NCBI GenBank assembly: GCA_028554645.1 | Contig: JAQOOI010000022.1 | Location: 2,728,001-2,792,000 of the forward strand | Source: Omphalotus guepiniiformis | Lineage: Eukaryota; Basidiomycota; Agaricomycetes; Agaricales; Omphalotaceae | DNA: 64,000 nt | Reading direction: 5' to 3' | Shown here: positions 22,530 through 33,990 of the stretch, piece by piece | Layout of the letters: every line of letters starts with the position of its first letter | Numbering within the stretch: position 1 is the first letter of the stretch | Position numbers and translations under genes: made by a program | Notes under the pieces: model-generated | The model's database searches: none | The model's input: only the letters and a program-made list of their open reading frames with translations | Told to the model about the DNA's origin: nothing

Positions 22530-23730
22530 CTACAGTCTACCTTCGTCTCTACGCTTCTTGATCCAGTGAACCACCTCTCCCCAGTCTTTCACTCGTTGTA
22601 TTGGAGCCCCTGCAGGTATATGGTCTTCCAACTTCTCGTATTTCCAAAACTCTCTTCCTCCCTCAATAGCCAGTCGTGTATCAAATACCATGGTGTCTAC
22701 CGCATCCTTCGACGACGAGATTCGCTTATTCCATTCGTAATGTCCGAATAGCAGCACTGGCGTGGGCGGTGCCGGATTAGAAGATGACATTGATGATGTA
22801 GCAACTTGTATTGCATTCTCGGACGAGTCGTCAATGAGAAGTTGAGCTTTCAGATCGGCACATACCTAAGTTAATTTCGTGAGAGTTGCAAGCATATAGA
22901 GGAAGGAGTCGTAGTTACCTGCGCCTTGCTCAGTTTCGTCGTCACTTCATGCCCTGTCTTGGACGCGTCCTTGAACTGACCTGTGCAAATGACACTATCA
23001 AAGAGCCCTGCAATGAACTAAGTCAAGTTTTGATCATTAAAACCGTATTATTCTTACCTGGGAACCACTTTTCAACCCACTTCCAGCTTTCTTCCTTCAC
23101 ATCTTGTGCCCTGGCGGTCACGATGATCAACCGATATCCCATATCCCGAAGGGCTTGCACCCCCTCTCGTGAGCCCGGTACCGGTGGCGCCTCGAAAATC
23201 TTTTGAGACGCGTAAAAATCGCGAACCTTATTGAAGGTCTCGGTCAAACCGCCCCAATACGGATTCTGCACAATGTAAGTACGCAGATCAGCACAGCTGT
23301 TTGGACCTCTGTTGGATGCTCGCCTTCCAATAGTAGTAATCTAAGTTTCACTGCTCAAGCTGAGTCGTATGTGATACCAAGGAAGGGCCACTTACAATAA
23401 AAGTCGGAAAGGCCAATATTAGTTCCGTATACACCATTATGCCCTATTAACAGATATTCCAGCTGTGGTCATTAATCGCATCTTTTCCACCCAAATAGAG
23501 ACCGAGGTAGAAAAAGACGTACATTCAGCAACCATGAGGTTGGTCTGGCTCAGCACATCATCTAAATCTACAGCAATGACGGGTCCGGAAACTGTTGGAG
23601 GTGACATGGAACTCAAGATGTCTAGAGATCGAGCGAGGTGAGGATCCGAAACCTCATTTATGTCCAAAGAATCATCATTTTGACACTTGTCAGTCGGTTC
23701 GAGCTCATGAGTTGAGGCAGCGGCCGACAT
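22530..23730 (-). CDS. HAD-superfamily phosphatase, 5'(3')-nucleotidase-like
   Basis: A haloacid-dehalogenase-fold protein probably acting as a soluble phosphatase; substrate unknown. After a variable acidic N-terminus the nucleophile motif reads VIAVDLDDVLSQTN (motif I, DxD). Later come NPYWGGLTETFNKVRDFYAS, SREGVQALRDMGYRLIIVTA (motif II, Thr), and LLIDDSSENA (motif IV, acidic pair). The layout resembles NT5C-like deoxynucleotidases and a widespread fungal family with a DxYYYYWKNPYWG block. To keep YYYWK-NPYWG in frame an intron at 23266-23323 must use a GC donor (AAG/GCGAGC) with a normal CAG acceptor. The final exon (22530-22790 and beyond) ends WIKKRRDEGRL. Confidence 0.8.
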
Positions 23731-23888
23731 GTCAAAAGTGAAGTGAAAGATAAAGGTGACACGATGTGACTAAACCATAGTCGCGTGCGCACGGACCAGG
23801 TATGGCGACGCGCAGTACATCGGAAATCTTAAATACAACTACAACAACGACGCCAACCTCACAACCTAATGGCCAATCAATCGACATA

Positions 23889-24737
23889 TCAAGACGCATT
23901 GTTTCCGCCGCTCTCTTTAACAGATGTTTTCTTCTGCTTTTTCTTGGCTCGAATCTTTGCAGCTCTTGAAATCTTCCTCATCAATGGAGGTTGGTACCTG
24001 TATGTAGAAAAACAGGTAATAAAACATTGGATATAACAAGGACAGAGGAAGGATAACTCACGTTGCGCCCGCCTTCTCTAGGTCTTGTATCTCTAAAGTA
24101 CTCAAAGTTATCTTCATGTACGGACTCTGTTTTCGTTTTGGACTGTGCAACAAAGTTCAAATATATTAAAGGCGGAGATGATAATGAAGAAAGGCCGTAC
24201 AAATTCTTCCCTTCCAACGCCATAGCTATAGCGGCGGATCTGCTCTGATCCGAGGCAGTTTCGGAGCCTGCATCTACCAGGCCGAGGTCTTCAAGACACC
24301 CAACTTCATTGTATTGATGTAAGCCGGCGAGGCGAGTGGATTTGTTCTTTTCAAGATTCTTCAGGAATTCTCTCTTGGTTATTTCAACAACGGAGATTAA
24401 ACGCGGGATTGTGGTCAAGTGTGTTTGATTGGACGATTTGCCATGTTCTCTGGCTTCGGGACTCTCCTGCTCATCCTCGTTCGTGTTCTCAGAGTTGATC
24501 TGCTTTGTTTTCGGAGAAGCAGGAAGGGTATGAAATACTATTGGCCGATCTTCATATTTCTACGCAAGCGCTCTGCGTCAGGATGCTTGAAAAATGAACG
24601 CGTTCGAGGGGAGTACGGACCTCAAAAGATTCAAGAGCATTAGCAACCCAGCCTTTGATTTTACCACTTCTCGTGATGCGAATGAGTTGAGGGCCATTTG
24701 AGGACTCTGCTTGAGGAGCCTCTGCAGTCGAAGACAT
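23889..24737 (-). CDS. Alba-domain nucleic-acid-binding protein
   Basis: Alba-fold proteins bind RNA or DNA; eukaryotic members include RNase P/MRP subunits. The start at 24737 opens MSSTAEAPQ, and the Alba core is PQLIRITRSGKIKGWVANAL / ESFEKYEDRPIVFHTLPASP, joined across an intron. After an acidic loop comes IPRLISVVEITKREFLKNLE (second half of the fold). Two more introns lead to KRKQSPYMKITLSTLEIQDL, EKAGATYQPPLMRKISRAAK and the basic tail IRAKKKQKKTSVKESGGNNA, ending at 23889. The Lys-rich C-terminus fits RNA binding. It is divergent from MIS12 with 124 bp between start codons. Rpp25/Pop6-like assignment is possible but not shown. Confidence 0.8.
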
Positions 24738-24861
24738 TAGAAAAGAAACAAAGGTATACTCATGAAAGCGGCTGCGTGTTCCAGTGTACAGGCGCGTCAA
24801 CAATGCAAAATAGTATACAAATTATAGTTGAACTTGAATTCGAACTACTTTGTTCTCAGCG
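24738..24861. promoter_or_regulatory. Shared divergent promoter Alba gene / MIS12
   Basis: 124 bp lie between the two start codons, so both core promoters must be here or overlap transcribed sequence. An AT-rich segment lies near the centre. Arrangement is the only evidence. Confidence 0.45.
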
Positions 24862-25790
24862 ATGTCAAGCGCGTCAACCGTCCCACCTCTTTTACTTCCT
24901 GAAGCTTTAGGTTTCTCGCCGCACTTACTCATAGACGATATAATAAACAACGTGAACTTCAATGTCATAGAGGGCGTAAATGGCATGGAAACTTTCCTTC
25001 AGAACTGGGCAGACCGACGATCTGAAAAGGCTGGTGATTGGGACAGCATGCAAGAATCGGAACAAGGGTTGGTGGCCTTTCAAACCCTTTTGGAATATCA
25101 TACAGATATCGCGTTCGATTTCTTTGAGGCCTGGGCTTTGAAGAACATCTTCTCTATACCGCCGAACCTACCTATCGTGCTGCCTCATCAACAGAACCTA
25201 GATCTGAATACGAAGCCGGAAAGGGTGCAAGAACTCATGGACGAAATAGCAGCCTTACGTGCCAAGCTAGACAATGTAGGTGTGGTGCAAAATGCAAAGT
25301 TCATTCGAACAATTCTAATTCCGCACTCTAGCAACGACGGCTTCAAAGACTTTATGTTCGCGCCCTACGTGTCTCCAAAAATCAGCGTCTTCGCGCCGAG
25401 AAACGTTTGGATCATCTGTCAATGCTTGACTCCCCCAGGATGGACCTGCTAGCGGAGCTGCCCTCGCAGTTGATAGCAATGCACGAAGCGGTCTCCAATC
25501 TGCCACCTTTAGACAATTCAACTATTGCTTCCATGACTGCGGAACCAGGAAAGCGGCAATGGGAAACGAGCAAAGTCGGGTATGTGAATTGGGCCGTTTC
25601 ACAACTGCTTGCGAGGGCGAGGGCAGATGAGAATGCTCAAGGTAGCACTACTGTGGATGAAATTAGCAGACGTGCCGCGGAGGTGGGAAAACCCGAACAG
25701 TTGAGGCAGGCTTTTGAAATCACGAAAAACGTTAGAGAGGGTCTTCAGAATGTGCAGACTATGATGGAGACCCAGGAAACGGATGTCTGA
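24862..25790 (+). CDS. MIS12: Kinetochore protein Mis12 (Mtw1)
   Basis: A subunit of the four-protein MIND/Mis12 complex that links centromeric chromatin to the Ndc80 complex. The ATG at 24862 gives MSSASTVPPLLLPEALGFSP, then HLLIDDIINNVNFNVIEGVN and ETFLQNWADRR, which is the conserved Mis12 N-terminal head, followed by the coiled coil QGLVAFQTLLEYHTDIAFDF. One intron (25276-25331) separates ALRAKLDN from QRRLQRLYVRALRVSKNQRL. The C-terminal helices include KVGYVNWAVSQLLARA and end METQETDV. Length is in the normal range for the family. Confidence 0.9.
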
Positions 25791-26690
25791 TTGATTTCGT
25801 ACATTCGGTGTATCAATACCTCAGGTAGGAACATTGATCGTCAGTACGAATAACACTTATTAAATGTTTGTTCAAAGAGCTTCTCACTTTTTGAATCATT
25901 CGCCTGGAACTTGTTACTTATCATGGTGCATTGATTTAATGACTATGTAACATTGTGTATACTGTAGCGTATCTGTAAGTACTTATATTAGTAGAATGCA
26001 TTTGTGCATATGATGAAGTACGGATTCGTTTGAGGAGAACATATAGTATGTCACCCGTTTCAATCATATGCCTGCTGTCGGGTAAGTACTTCTGATGAGA
26101 CAACAGTGAATCAAACGGAGTCACAGAGAGCGATCCGCCGCTTTGAACTGGCAGCAGTTGGCATCGTCGACATCTTGTTTGCTTTTTTCTTTTCTAATTT
26201 TTCTTTCGGTCAAGTCGGTTGCCACTGTACTGGAAGTGACAATCAAAAAACTGTAGCATGAAAGTATCGTTCAAAGTTCAAATGATGATCTCAAAAAAGC
26301 TGTAAGAGTGATATTTGCCATCAATTAGGGACTGGAAGCAGTCATGGCAACTAAAGTAAACGAGCGGTCGAGTGGATTCACAGGCACGTGCATTTTGATG
26401 TGGGTCCTACCGATACGCTCGAGGCTCGTTTCTTTGGGTTCTACATCTAACCTTCATTCTCTCTTTCTTCATTCCTTTCTCTTTCTTAGCCTTTCCTCAT
26501 CGGCCGGTCCGTTCTGCGACCTTTGCTGAACGCTCGAGAAGCCCAAGTTTTCTTACGAGTGTCGGACATCTGGTCGTTAATTCGCTGCTCTTCTGCCCCA
26601 GCGGCATTTTTCATTCTTTATTGTTAGTTCAAGGTAGCAGCATATATTCGCCACCTCATGATCTGTACTGACTGGCGTAGTTTTCTGAAT
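25791..26690. other. 900-bp intergenic region with a pyrimidine-rich promoter-like tract
   Basis: No coding exons were recognised between MIS12 and the downstream membrane-protein gene. From about 26450 to 26510 the plus strand is strongly C/T-rich, a common feature upstream of fungal transcription starts, and probably marks the promoter or 5' UTR of the gene at 26691. Confidence 0.4.
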
Positions 26691-29203
26691 ATGCGCGTCA
26701 AAGATGTTTGGAGTTACTTTCCCCTGCCTGCCAAGGTGAAATTGGTGGTAAGTACGACTTGAAATCAGTGAGGGTGCAGGAGAATCGTTAATTCAAGATA
26801 TTTGGTTTCGTCATCCAGTGGGCACGGTTGACCTTCTCAAAAGTGACGACTGCCTATATCCTCTTCTCACTTGTTCATTGTTTTATTCAACTTGGCTTGC
26901 AAATCCGAGCCTTCACAATCAATGCCAACGCTGCGAGCTTTCTCTTCGCACTCTCGGTGGAAGCGGGTGCATTCAATAACAGTGTCCCGTGCTTGAAGGA
27001 CCCAGATCACCTCGTACTCTGTCCTGATGTGCCTACCGCCTATCATGATGACCTTAGAGCATGCCAGGTTGTGTGGAATGGCACTGCAGTACAGAATACC
27101 TTCAATGCTTCTACGCAACAGCAAGATTGGGCAGGTGTATCGTCAAGCTCATCCACCTCTGCCTCCGTGTCTTCCGTCCTTGCCTCAAAGTTGACCGTAC
27201 CTGCCTCTGCCACGACAACTGCTACAGTAGCAACAACTATCGTCACTACCGTAGTCGAAGTTCCAACTACTGTAATTGCTAGTGGCGCATCTACTACCAA
27301 AATCTCAAGCAACGACGAGGACGAAGACGATGAGGACGATGAGGATGATGAGGATGATGCAGACGATCACACCTCCAAAGCGGCGAACGTAAATCTCATC
27401 GATGTCGATGATCACCATCATGTAGTTGTCCATCTCTCGCCTCTCCTGTAGATAACTCATGATCGACCTTTTCATGACAAGCGGCAAAACACTAAACTGA
27501 CCATCGTCCCCTTTACCGAAAGTGGACAACCGAAAGTCAATATTTCTCTCGCTGACCAGCTTGATTCTGCGTCCACGCTAAGTCCTAGTTGTGCATGGTC
27601 GCTGAACTGGCCAGTGTCCATGTAAGTCTCGGTTCCTCTCATATGTGCTACTCTTTTGACACAGAATACATTCTTGATGATACCAAGCGCGAGGACGTCG
27701 TATTTATTTCTTTTCAAATTTGGGTGCGTACTCTCCTCTTTTTTCCGGGCATTGCTCATACAGGCTTCCATAGGTTCTCGGCATGTCTTTCGTCGCTCTT
27801 CTGAACGAATCAATCCCGCACGTCGTTGCCTCCCTCCTGACGCATATTGGGGCCACTGCGTGGGCTGGATTTCAGGTATCCAGTACTGCCAGCTTCCACA
27901 CTGATTTCAATCGAGTCATCACAAACGGTGCATGCCATGGTGTCACTGGACTTCTGGGAGATTACTGGATGACTCGGCAAAAGGCCGAATACGCCAGTCT
28001 TGCGTTGAATGTGGTAGCGTTGTTCGTATCGGCTTTCCTGAGTTGGAAGCTTTTCAAAGTGAGTGTGAAAGAATTCTCTGTAAATTATGAACAAGGAAGA
28101 TTGAAATGATTTCTTCCACTAGCAATTTGGCTGGCAAACCTTCAAACGCGTCGGTGCTTCGCTTAAGATCAACCGAATCTACAAGTTGGTGCTTGTGCTT
28201 TCCATCGTTTTACAGCTGTCCCTGTTCTTCATGGGTGCAACCGTGGCGCTGTGGATAGACAGTCTTTTCAATGGCGTAGCCGCACAACATGGTGATTTCA
28301 TCGCGCTATATCGAGGGACGTCATTTGCTACCATAATCGTGAATAGGCTGTTCTCGTGTATATCTAAGTCGAAATTTGATTGATGTCGGTCTCTAGCTTC
28401 TTATCCCGTGGTTTACAACTGGATATCTGGGCGTCCGAAAGGAACTGCGACTGCCGATGTTCGTCTTCCTGTTCCTTTCACTCCTCTACCTTGCGGCATG
28501 GAGCACTATGTTTTTGTCAAACACCTTCCGTTGGAATTTCATTACGTCCTGTATACGATTAAGTCTTTGAATTTGGTCTAATGGCAGTCTCCAGTTACAT
28601 GGCGCTTTTTTGGTGTCATGGCCTCCGCGTCCGTGTTCTTGACCATTGTTGCGTTCATTTTGGGCGTCGTATGTCGCTACAACTTTGGAAAAGGACTGCC
28701 CCGGTATCGTGAGCCCTGATCAATTTCTCTATCGAATTGCTGCTAAGTTGTGCCTAGTAAATGCTCATGAACCGCTCCCTGGTGATGACTTTGCACCCGT
28801 ATACTCATCAGATCTGGAGAAAGTGGACTTCCCCTCCAAGCAAGAACCCATACCAACATTCTCGGCCGCGTTTGGAAAGGGATCTGAAGTACCAGTTCCA
28901 AGTCAAATGTTCCCTGCTCGGATGGGTCCTAGATTCTTCAGGTCGGCAGAGCCTTTCGAGTCTCGAAGTGTGTCCCCCATCACACAGCCTTCCGCGGCTA
29001 TGACCCGTTCCTCTGTTCTATCAGACGATTCATACAAAGACAGCGGGGGAATGGTGGTGCGTTCTAATAGTCACACGAGTGAGAGGAGCTATGGCAGCGT
29101 TTCCAGCTATTACGCCTATCCAAGTGAAGCAGGTCAGCATACCAGATCCGAGAGCTCAAGCTCACATGGAACGATGCAGGGGAAACGCTGGGTAATAGAA
29201 TGA
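26691..29203 (+). CDS. Multi-pass membrane protein of unknown function, conserved in Agaricomycetes
   Basis: Function unknown. The start MRVKDVWSYFPLPAKVKLV is followed, after an intron, by a signal-anchor-like helix (VTTAYILFSLVHCFIQLGLQ) and a Cys-containing extracytoplasmic segment. That segment is rich in Ser/Thr/Val and has an Asp/Glu run (27312-27366). Later exons carry ISLAEQLDSASTLSPSCAWS, REDVVFISFQIWVLGMSFVA, several hydrophobic helices (ALNVVALFVSAFLSWKLFK, LVLVLSIVLQLSLFFMGATV, FFGVMASASVFLTIVAFILG) and the block GVVCRYNFGKGLPRY. The last exon is a Ser-rich cytosolic tail (SYGSVSSYYAYPSEAGQHTR) ending at 29203. Seven or so transmembrane helices are likely. Exon joining is partly inferred. 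Confidence 0.7.
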
Positions 29204-29488
29204 GGGAACTTCTGTGAAGTTTTTGCTGGAGCTGTGCTCATTTTACCTTTGACTTTTCTTTCTTTTCTAATCCTGTATCAAATCTCCCAATGGAATGTAT
29301 TTCTGGAGATATCGTCCCAAGTACCCATACCAATTATAAGCGTAGACTAGCAACAAAATAAGAAACAGCTATAGATTGTACAGTGAAACATAACTAGGCT
29401 ACAAACAGTTGTCGAAACAGCGATGCATTCATGACTACGAAAGATGAGGATGGCAGGATAAGCAGATTGTAAAAGGTCCGTATTATAT

Positions 29489-32400
29489 TCATGATGATTC
29501 TGTAGACGACTCGTCAGGAGTCGTGGCCAGATCCGAAGATGGAGAGGCTCGTGCGATTTCTTCAGTCTCTTTCTCCTGTATGATAGCGGCTTGCCGTGCA
29601 ACGGTTGCATTTCCGAAAGCCTCCTCTGATGGAAGTTCAGCTGGTGGATTGTTAGCAATCTCCTCTTCTTCGTAACTCGCCAATGCTTCTTGGAATTCTA
29701 GCATCCATGGATGATTCAAGAGTTCATTCGCACTTGGCCGGCGCATTGGATCTATGGTGAGGCATTGCTTGATGAAGGCGATACCCAGATCACTAAGTTG
29801 ATCGGGCTCCGGCAGCGGAGGATGTTGAGTTGCCACACCGATATGGAACATGATTGCCCTAGCAAGAGTCATGAGTAAAGATCTAAGTGAAAGGTTGAAT
29901 GACCATACCATTCGTTATCCAAGTTACTCCATGGTTTTTTGCCTGTCGCACACTCAAGGACAACGCATCCTAGTGACCATATATCCATCGCACCGTGTCG
30001 ACCCCGCTTATCGTTCTTGATGATTTCAGGTGACATATACATAGGAGTGCCGGTCAGACTATTGCTCATTCCAGGTTTACCGCCAGCCCCAAGGCTGGGT
30101 GTAGCGGAGCCCCCGTGGTGAACATCAGGACCCCGGCGAGAACGCGCTATGGTACGCTGATTCTTTGCAAGTATTTTCGCGGCTCCAAAGTCGACAAATT
30201 TTATGACACCCATATGATCAAGAAGAATGTCTAGAATAGGAATCAGGAATCATGTAAACGCTAAACTTTTACATGACTTACTGTCGGGCTTGATATCGCG
30301 ATGTACGATGCCTCTGGAATGCAAATAGGCAAGTCCTTCTAGCATTTGCATAGTGTACACCTGAATGATCCTCTCGTCCTCGATTCTACCGTGTGCTAGC
30401 GAAGCCGCGAGACTTCCTCCTTGGCAATACTCTTCAAAGATATACACTTTATCCCGGTGTACTTCGATGCCATAATACTCGACCACATTAGGGTGGTGTA
30501 GCATTTCCATCACACTGAGTTCATCCTTAATCTGAGAATACAGATTGGGTAGGCCAGACAACTCCTGAAACCTGAGTTCTTTGACAGCCATTAATCCGCC
30601 GGTGTCTAGATTGACAGCTAGGTAGACGGAACCAAATGCACCAGCACCAATGAACCTTCCTTGTTGCCAACGAATAGAGATGTTCGAAGTCGAGGAAGCC
30701 AAAAATACGAGAGAACGATCTTCTGGTGTTTCCGTGTCCAAGACACGTCCAAGAATACGAAATTCTGTGCCGACTGCGGCTCGTTGGCCTTCTACTTCCT
30801 GAAGTGCTTGAGAGACCTTGGTCCAGAAAGCCCGAGCGCCGCTATCTGGTAGAGAGAAGCCGTCATCAGGTGTAATCTCGTCTTCTCTGTTGAGAAGTGC
30901 ATCTGTGCCAGGAAGTCTCTGCTGTAGCTCCAGTCGCTCTTTCTCGCGAAGAGCCAACGAGGATCTAGCTCCAAGAATGTCGAAGTGGCCCATGAGTAGC
31001 GTGATGCAATTCCCAACTTTCTGCCGAAGCATTTGGAACTGTTCATCTGGGAGATGGAGTATGTTGCGCTTCGTCCGCTGAAATGCGAACTCCAGTGCAT
31101 TGACGGCCCACTTAAAAGTTTTCCTATCGCTCGGCGGGCAATCATCACATATGAAAGATACCCAGGAAATTGCTAATTTGATCAAGAGTCGGTTGAAGCG
31201 AAGCACAGCGGAGCGATCCATAAACTTCTGGGCGTGTTGACCGTGCTCAGATGCAAAAAGATACCAGTTCTCCATGAGCTCTTGACACCCAGTCGACATG
31301 CGCATTGAGCTACGGACGTGGTGGACAGAGTCAACAATTGACTCTGCCAATCGCATAGTGGCTCGAGCAATTTTGCGCAGTTCCCGGTTTACGACCGGAA
31401 GGTGGGCCTGTTGATCAGTGAGACAATCAAGAGGATAAACTTCTCCTTGCTCGTCTAGAGGTAGAAATGTTTCCATGAAGAGTTGCTTAGCTAAGGCTAG
31501 CCTGTGCCGAGGACCATCTGCGATGAGTCGCACGCGATCATCCTTGCTCTCCAATTCGACTTTCGGCAACTCAAGAACCACGACACGACCTCGCCAAAGG
31601 AACTGGTGTCGAGGAGAGAGAACCAGAAGATACTGGGAATTGTCATAGTCCAGATCTTGCTCAGCGTCGTATGTACCATCATCGTCTATGATGTCGTCGA
31701 CATGAAACGCTTCAGTCAAGAGACGTTGAATAGCGCCCGGGCGATCGAAGAGAAGGTTCGAAGCCACGATATAAACTCCTTCCTCCTCATAGCAACGGGT
31801 GTATACGAGGAAATGTCCGGTGGCAACTAAGCACTCAATGAAGTGATCCAGTTGTACAGGCTCAAGACCCTCGAGACTGTACTCTGCAGAGTTGCTGAAT
31901 CGATGTGTAAGAACTCTAGTAAGATTATCGGTCAGAGAGACGAACGAAACATGGGTGCTCAGCTCCTACCTCGCAAAACGTTGCAACTTGCGGTAACGTA
32001 GCCGTACACTATCCAGGATTTTTCCATACCAGCTGACCTTTTGCTCGTCAGTCATCTTTCTGAAGACAGTGGGGTTTCCCGCCATATGTTCCTCGAAGGC
32101 AGACTTGGCACTGGAAATATCTTTAGTTCCATTGATAGCTCGCTTCTTGGAACTATCCTCAGCAGAAGGAACGCGAACTTGAGTGTCAAAATAGTTGATG
32201 ACCCGGACCATGAGCCGGTTTGTGAGGGAGCTGCACGATTTCAGCTGTGATAGGCATAGGTATACAGAAATACTCACCATATTTGTTCCGCAACCAGCCG
32301 AGACCCGCCAGACACAGTCATGCTGACTTCGTTCATGGTCGCCCATTGAGCTTCTAAAACATCTGTCTCCTTGAAATAGATGCCTTTCGCCCCGCCTTTC

Positions 32401-33869
32401 AGTTTCCAATGAATAAGTTTGAAGAACATCCTCATAGAGTCCAATATACTGTCGTCGTAGTCCTCGCTTATACATTGTGGAAGATTCCAATTTCCGCCTG
32501 GATCTGGAGCCAGAAAGGCTTCGTATTGTCGTTTGAGCGTGCAGGCAAGTCCAATACTGATCTTGAGGTCGTCCACCATTTGATCAATAATCAGCATATC
32601 CGGCTCCTTTATCTTCTGAACGTAGGCAAGTCGAAGATGTAAACAAGCCTGAGCGAGCTTTGTCGGAAAGGATATTAATGGAACAAGCTCGTTCTCGAAG
32701 GTGGGTAGATTCATTTCCTCGAAAAGGCCAGCAAGATTCACTTGTGCATCACGAGCAGCGGCTACGGAAGCATGAGTTGTCACCAAAGACCCTTTCTCAA
32801 ACATTCGCTGCATTGACTCCTCCTTCAGCATTCTTTCCACAAAACTCGACCCATCAGCAACTTCGGGCTGTCCGTGAATGTTGTAGCGGTTACTGGCGTT
32901 TATTGGGACTTCCCCGGAGGTATTAGGCTGAGTGACATCGAGAGTTTCGCTTCCGGTCCACCTTCTCAAGACGGCGGCTTGATGCCTCAGAGTGGTCAAG
33001 ACAGTCGACCATGTGTTTAATGTATCGCATCGAGCGGTGAAAGCGGACTCAGTGGCAGCAGGTTTGTCGAGATAGAAGGCTTTGAGATTAGGATATAATG
33101 AGTGAGCTATGTCCAGGCGGCGCAACACAGCCTGAACATGCTGAAGAGCTTCGCATGCGCCTCCATCGTCGAGGCGAAAATTCGTGATTTCCTTTATGAC
33201 CGCGTCAACCAGGTGCAATCTTCGCTCTTCCAGAGCCTTCCGCTCCTCCTGCACTGAACGCCCGTGAAACTTGGCGCGTATACCAAGCCAGATGTTCAAG
33301 TGAAGACTATTCTGCTCGTCAGCAGACGACTCCAAGGCAACTGCAATGCGGGTCTTTTCAGATCGTAGCACGTCACCACCTAGGACTGATGCAAAATATA
33401 TTTGCCAATTGAGACGTTCTTTCTCCTTCTCCGAGGCAGGTTCTATTGGCTCAGACTCGAGCAGTAAAGATATTCGTTCCAAGCCATCTGCTCCTGGCAC
33501 TCGAGAAAGGTCATCTTCATCACTGTCTCCTGCATCGACCAACTGCCCAAGACCCCTGTGAAAGTAGTGACTATCGGGGTCGTTCCGAGGATCGTCTGAG
33601 TCTCCAGGACCAGTCGATCTATATCTCTTCACAAACTGGGAGTAGACATCAGATGAAGCATGTTGCAACGGCGGCATTCTCGACGGGAGAGGACTGTTAG
33701 GATATCGCTTCGACGACCTTGATCGAAAGCGTCCGGAGCTGGACATACTAGTCATTGAAGCAGTACCATAAGAACGAGGTTGTGAAAGAGATACACCCCA
33801 TTCCGAGCCATCCTCTTCGCCAACATCATGCTCCGGATGAGGATACAGCGTTGGTGTATGCCTTGTCAT
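29489..33869 (-). CDS. Ssk2/Ssk22 (Wis4)-type MAP kinase kinase kinase
   Basis: Top kinase of the HOG/stress MAPK cascade; it phosphorylates the Pbs2-type MAPKK after activation by an Ssk1-type response regulator. The large non-kinase N-terminus starts at ATG 33869 (MTRHTPTLYPHPEHDVGEED). An upstream GTG-initiated extension was rejected. The kinase domain has the Gly loop GRFIGAGAFGSVYLAVNLDT, the VAIK-equivalent MAVKELRF, the catalytic loop IVHRDIKPDN, VKFVDFGAAKIL (DFG), then an inserted Ser/Gly-rich activation loop and NSLTGTPMYMSPEIIKN. It ends MRRPSANELLNHPWMLEFQE and an acidic tail. NLDTGG-MAVKE after the Gly loop is typical of the Ssk2/Wis4 class. Confidence 0.9.
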
Positions 33870-33990
33870 GGTAGTCCAATCCGAAGTCGAAGTATGTAGT
33901 ATTGATGGTTCAGCCTTCCACGTGCGTGACACGATCTTATCTCTCCACTTCCATTCGCTCAGACAGCAAATACAAGGACATTAAATAACC
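33870..33990. promoter_or_regulatory. Shared divergent promoter MAPKKK / DRG1
   Basis: 121 bp between start codons of two divergent genes; both core promoters must fall here. No recognised motif. Confidence 0.45.

Noticed and set aside
33870..33932. MAPKKK start at 33932
   Set aside because: The codon is GTG. The first in-frame ATG is at 33869 and no upstream exon was found.
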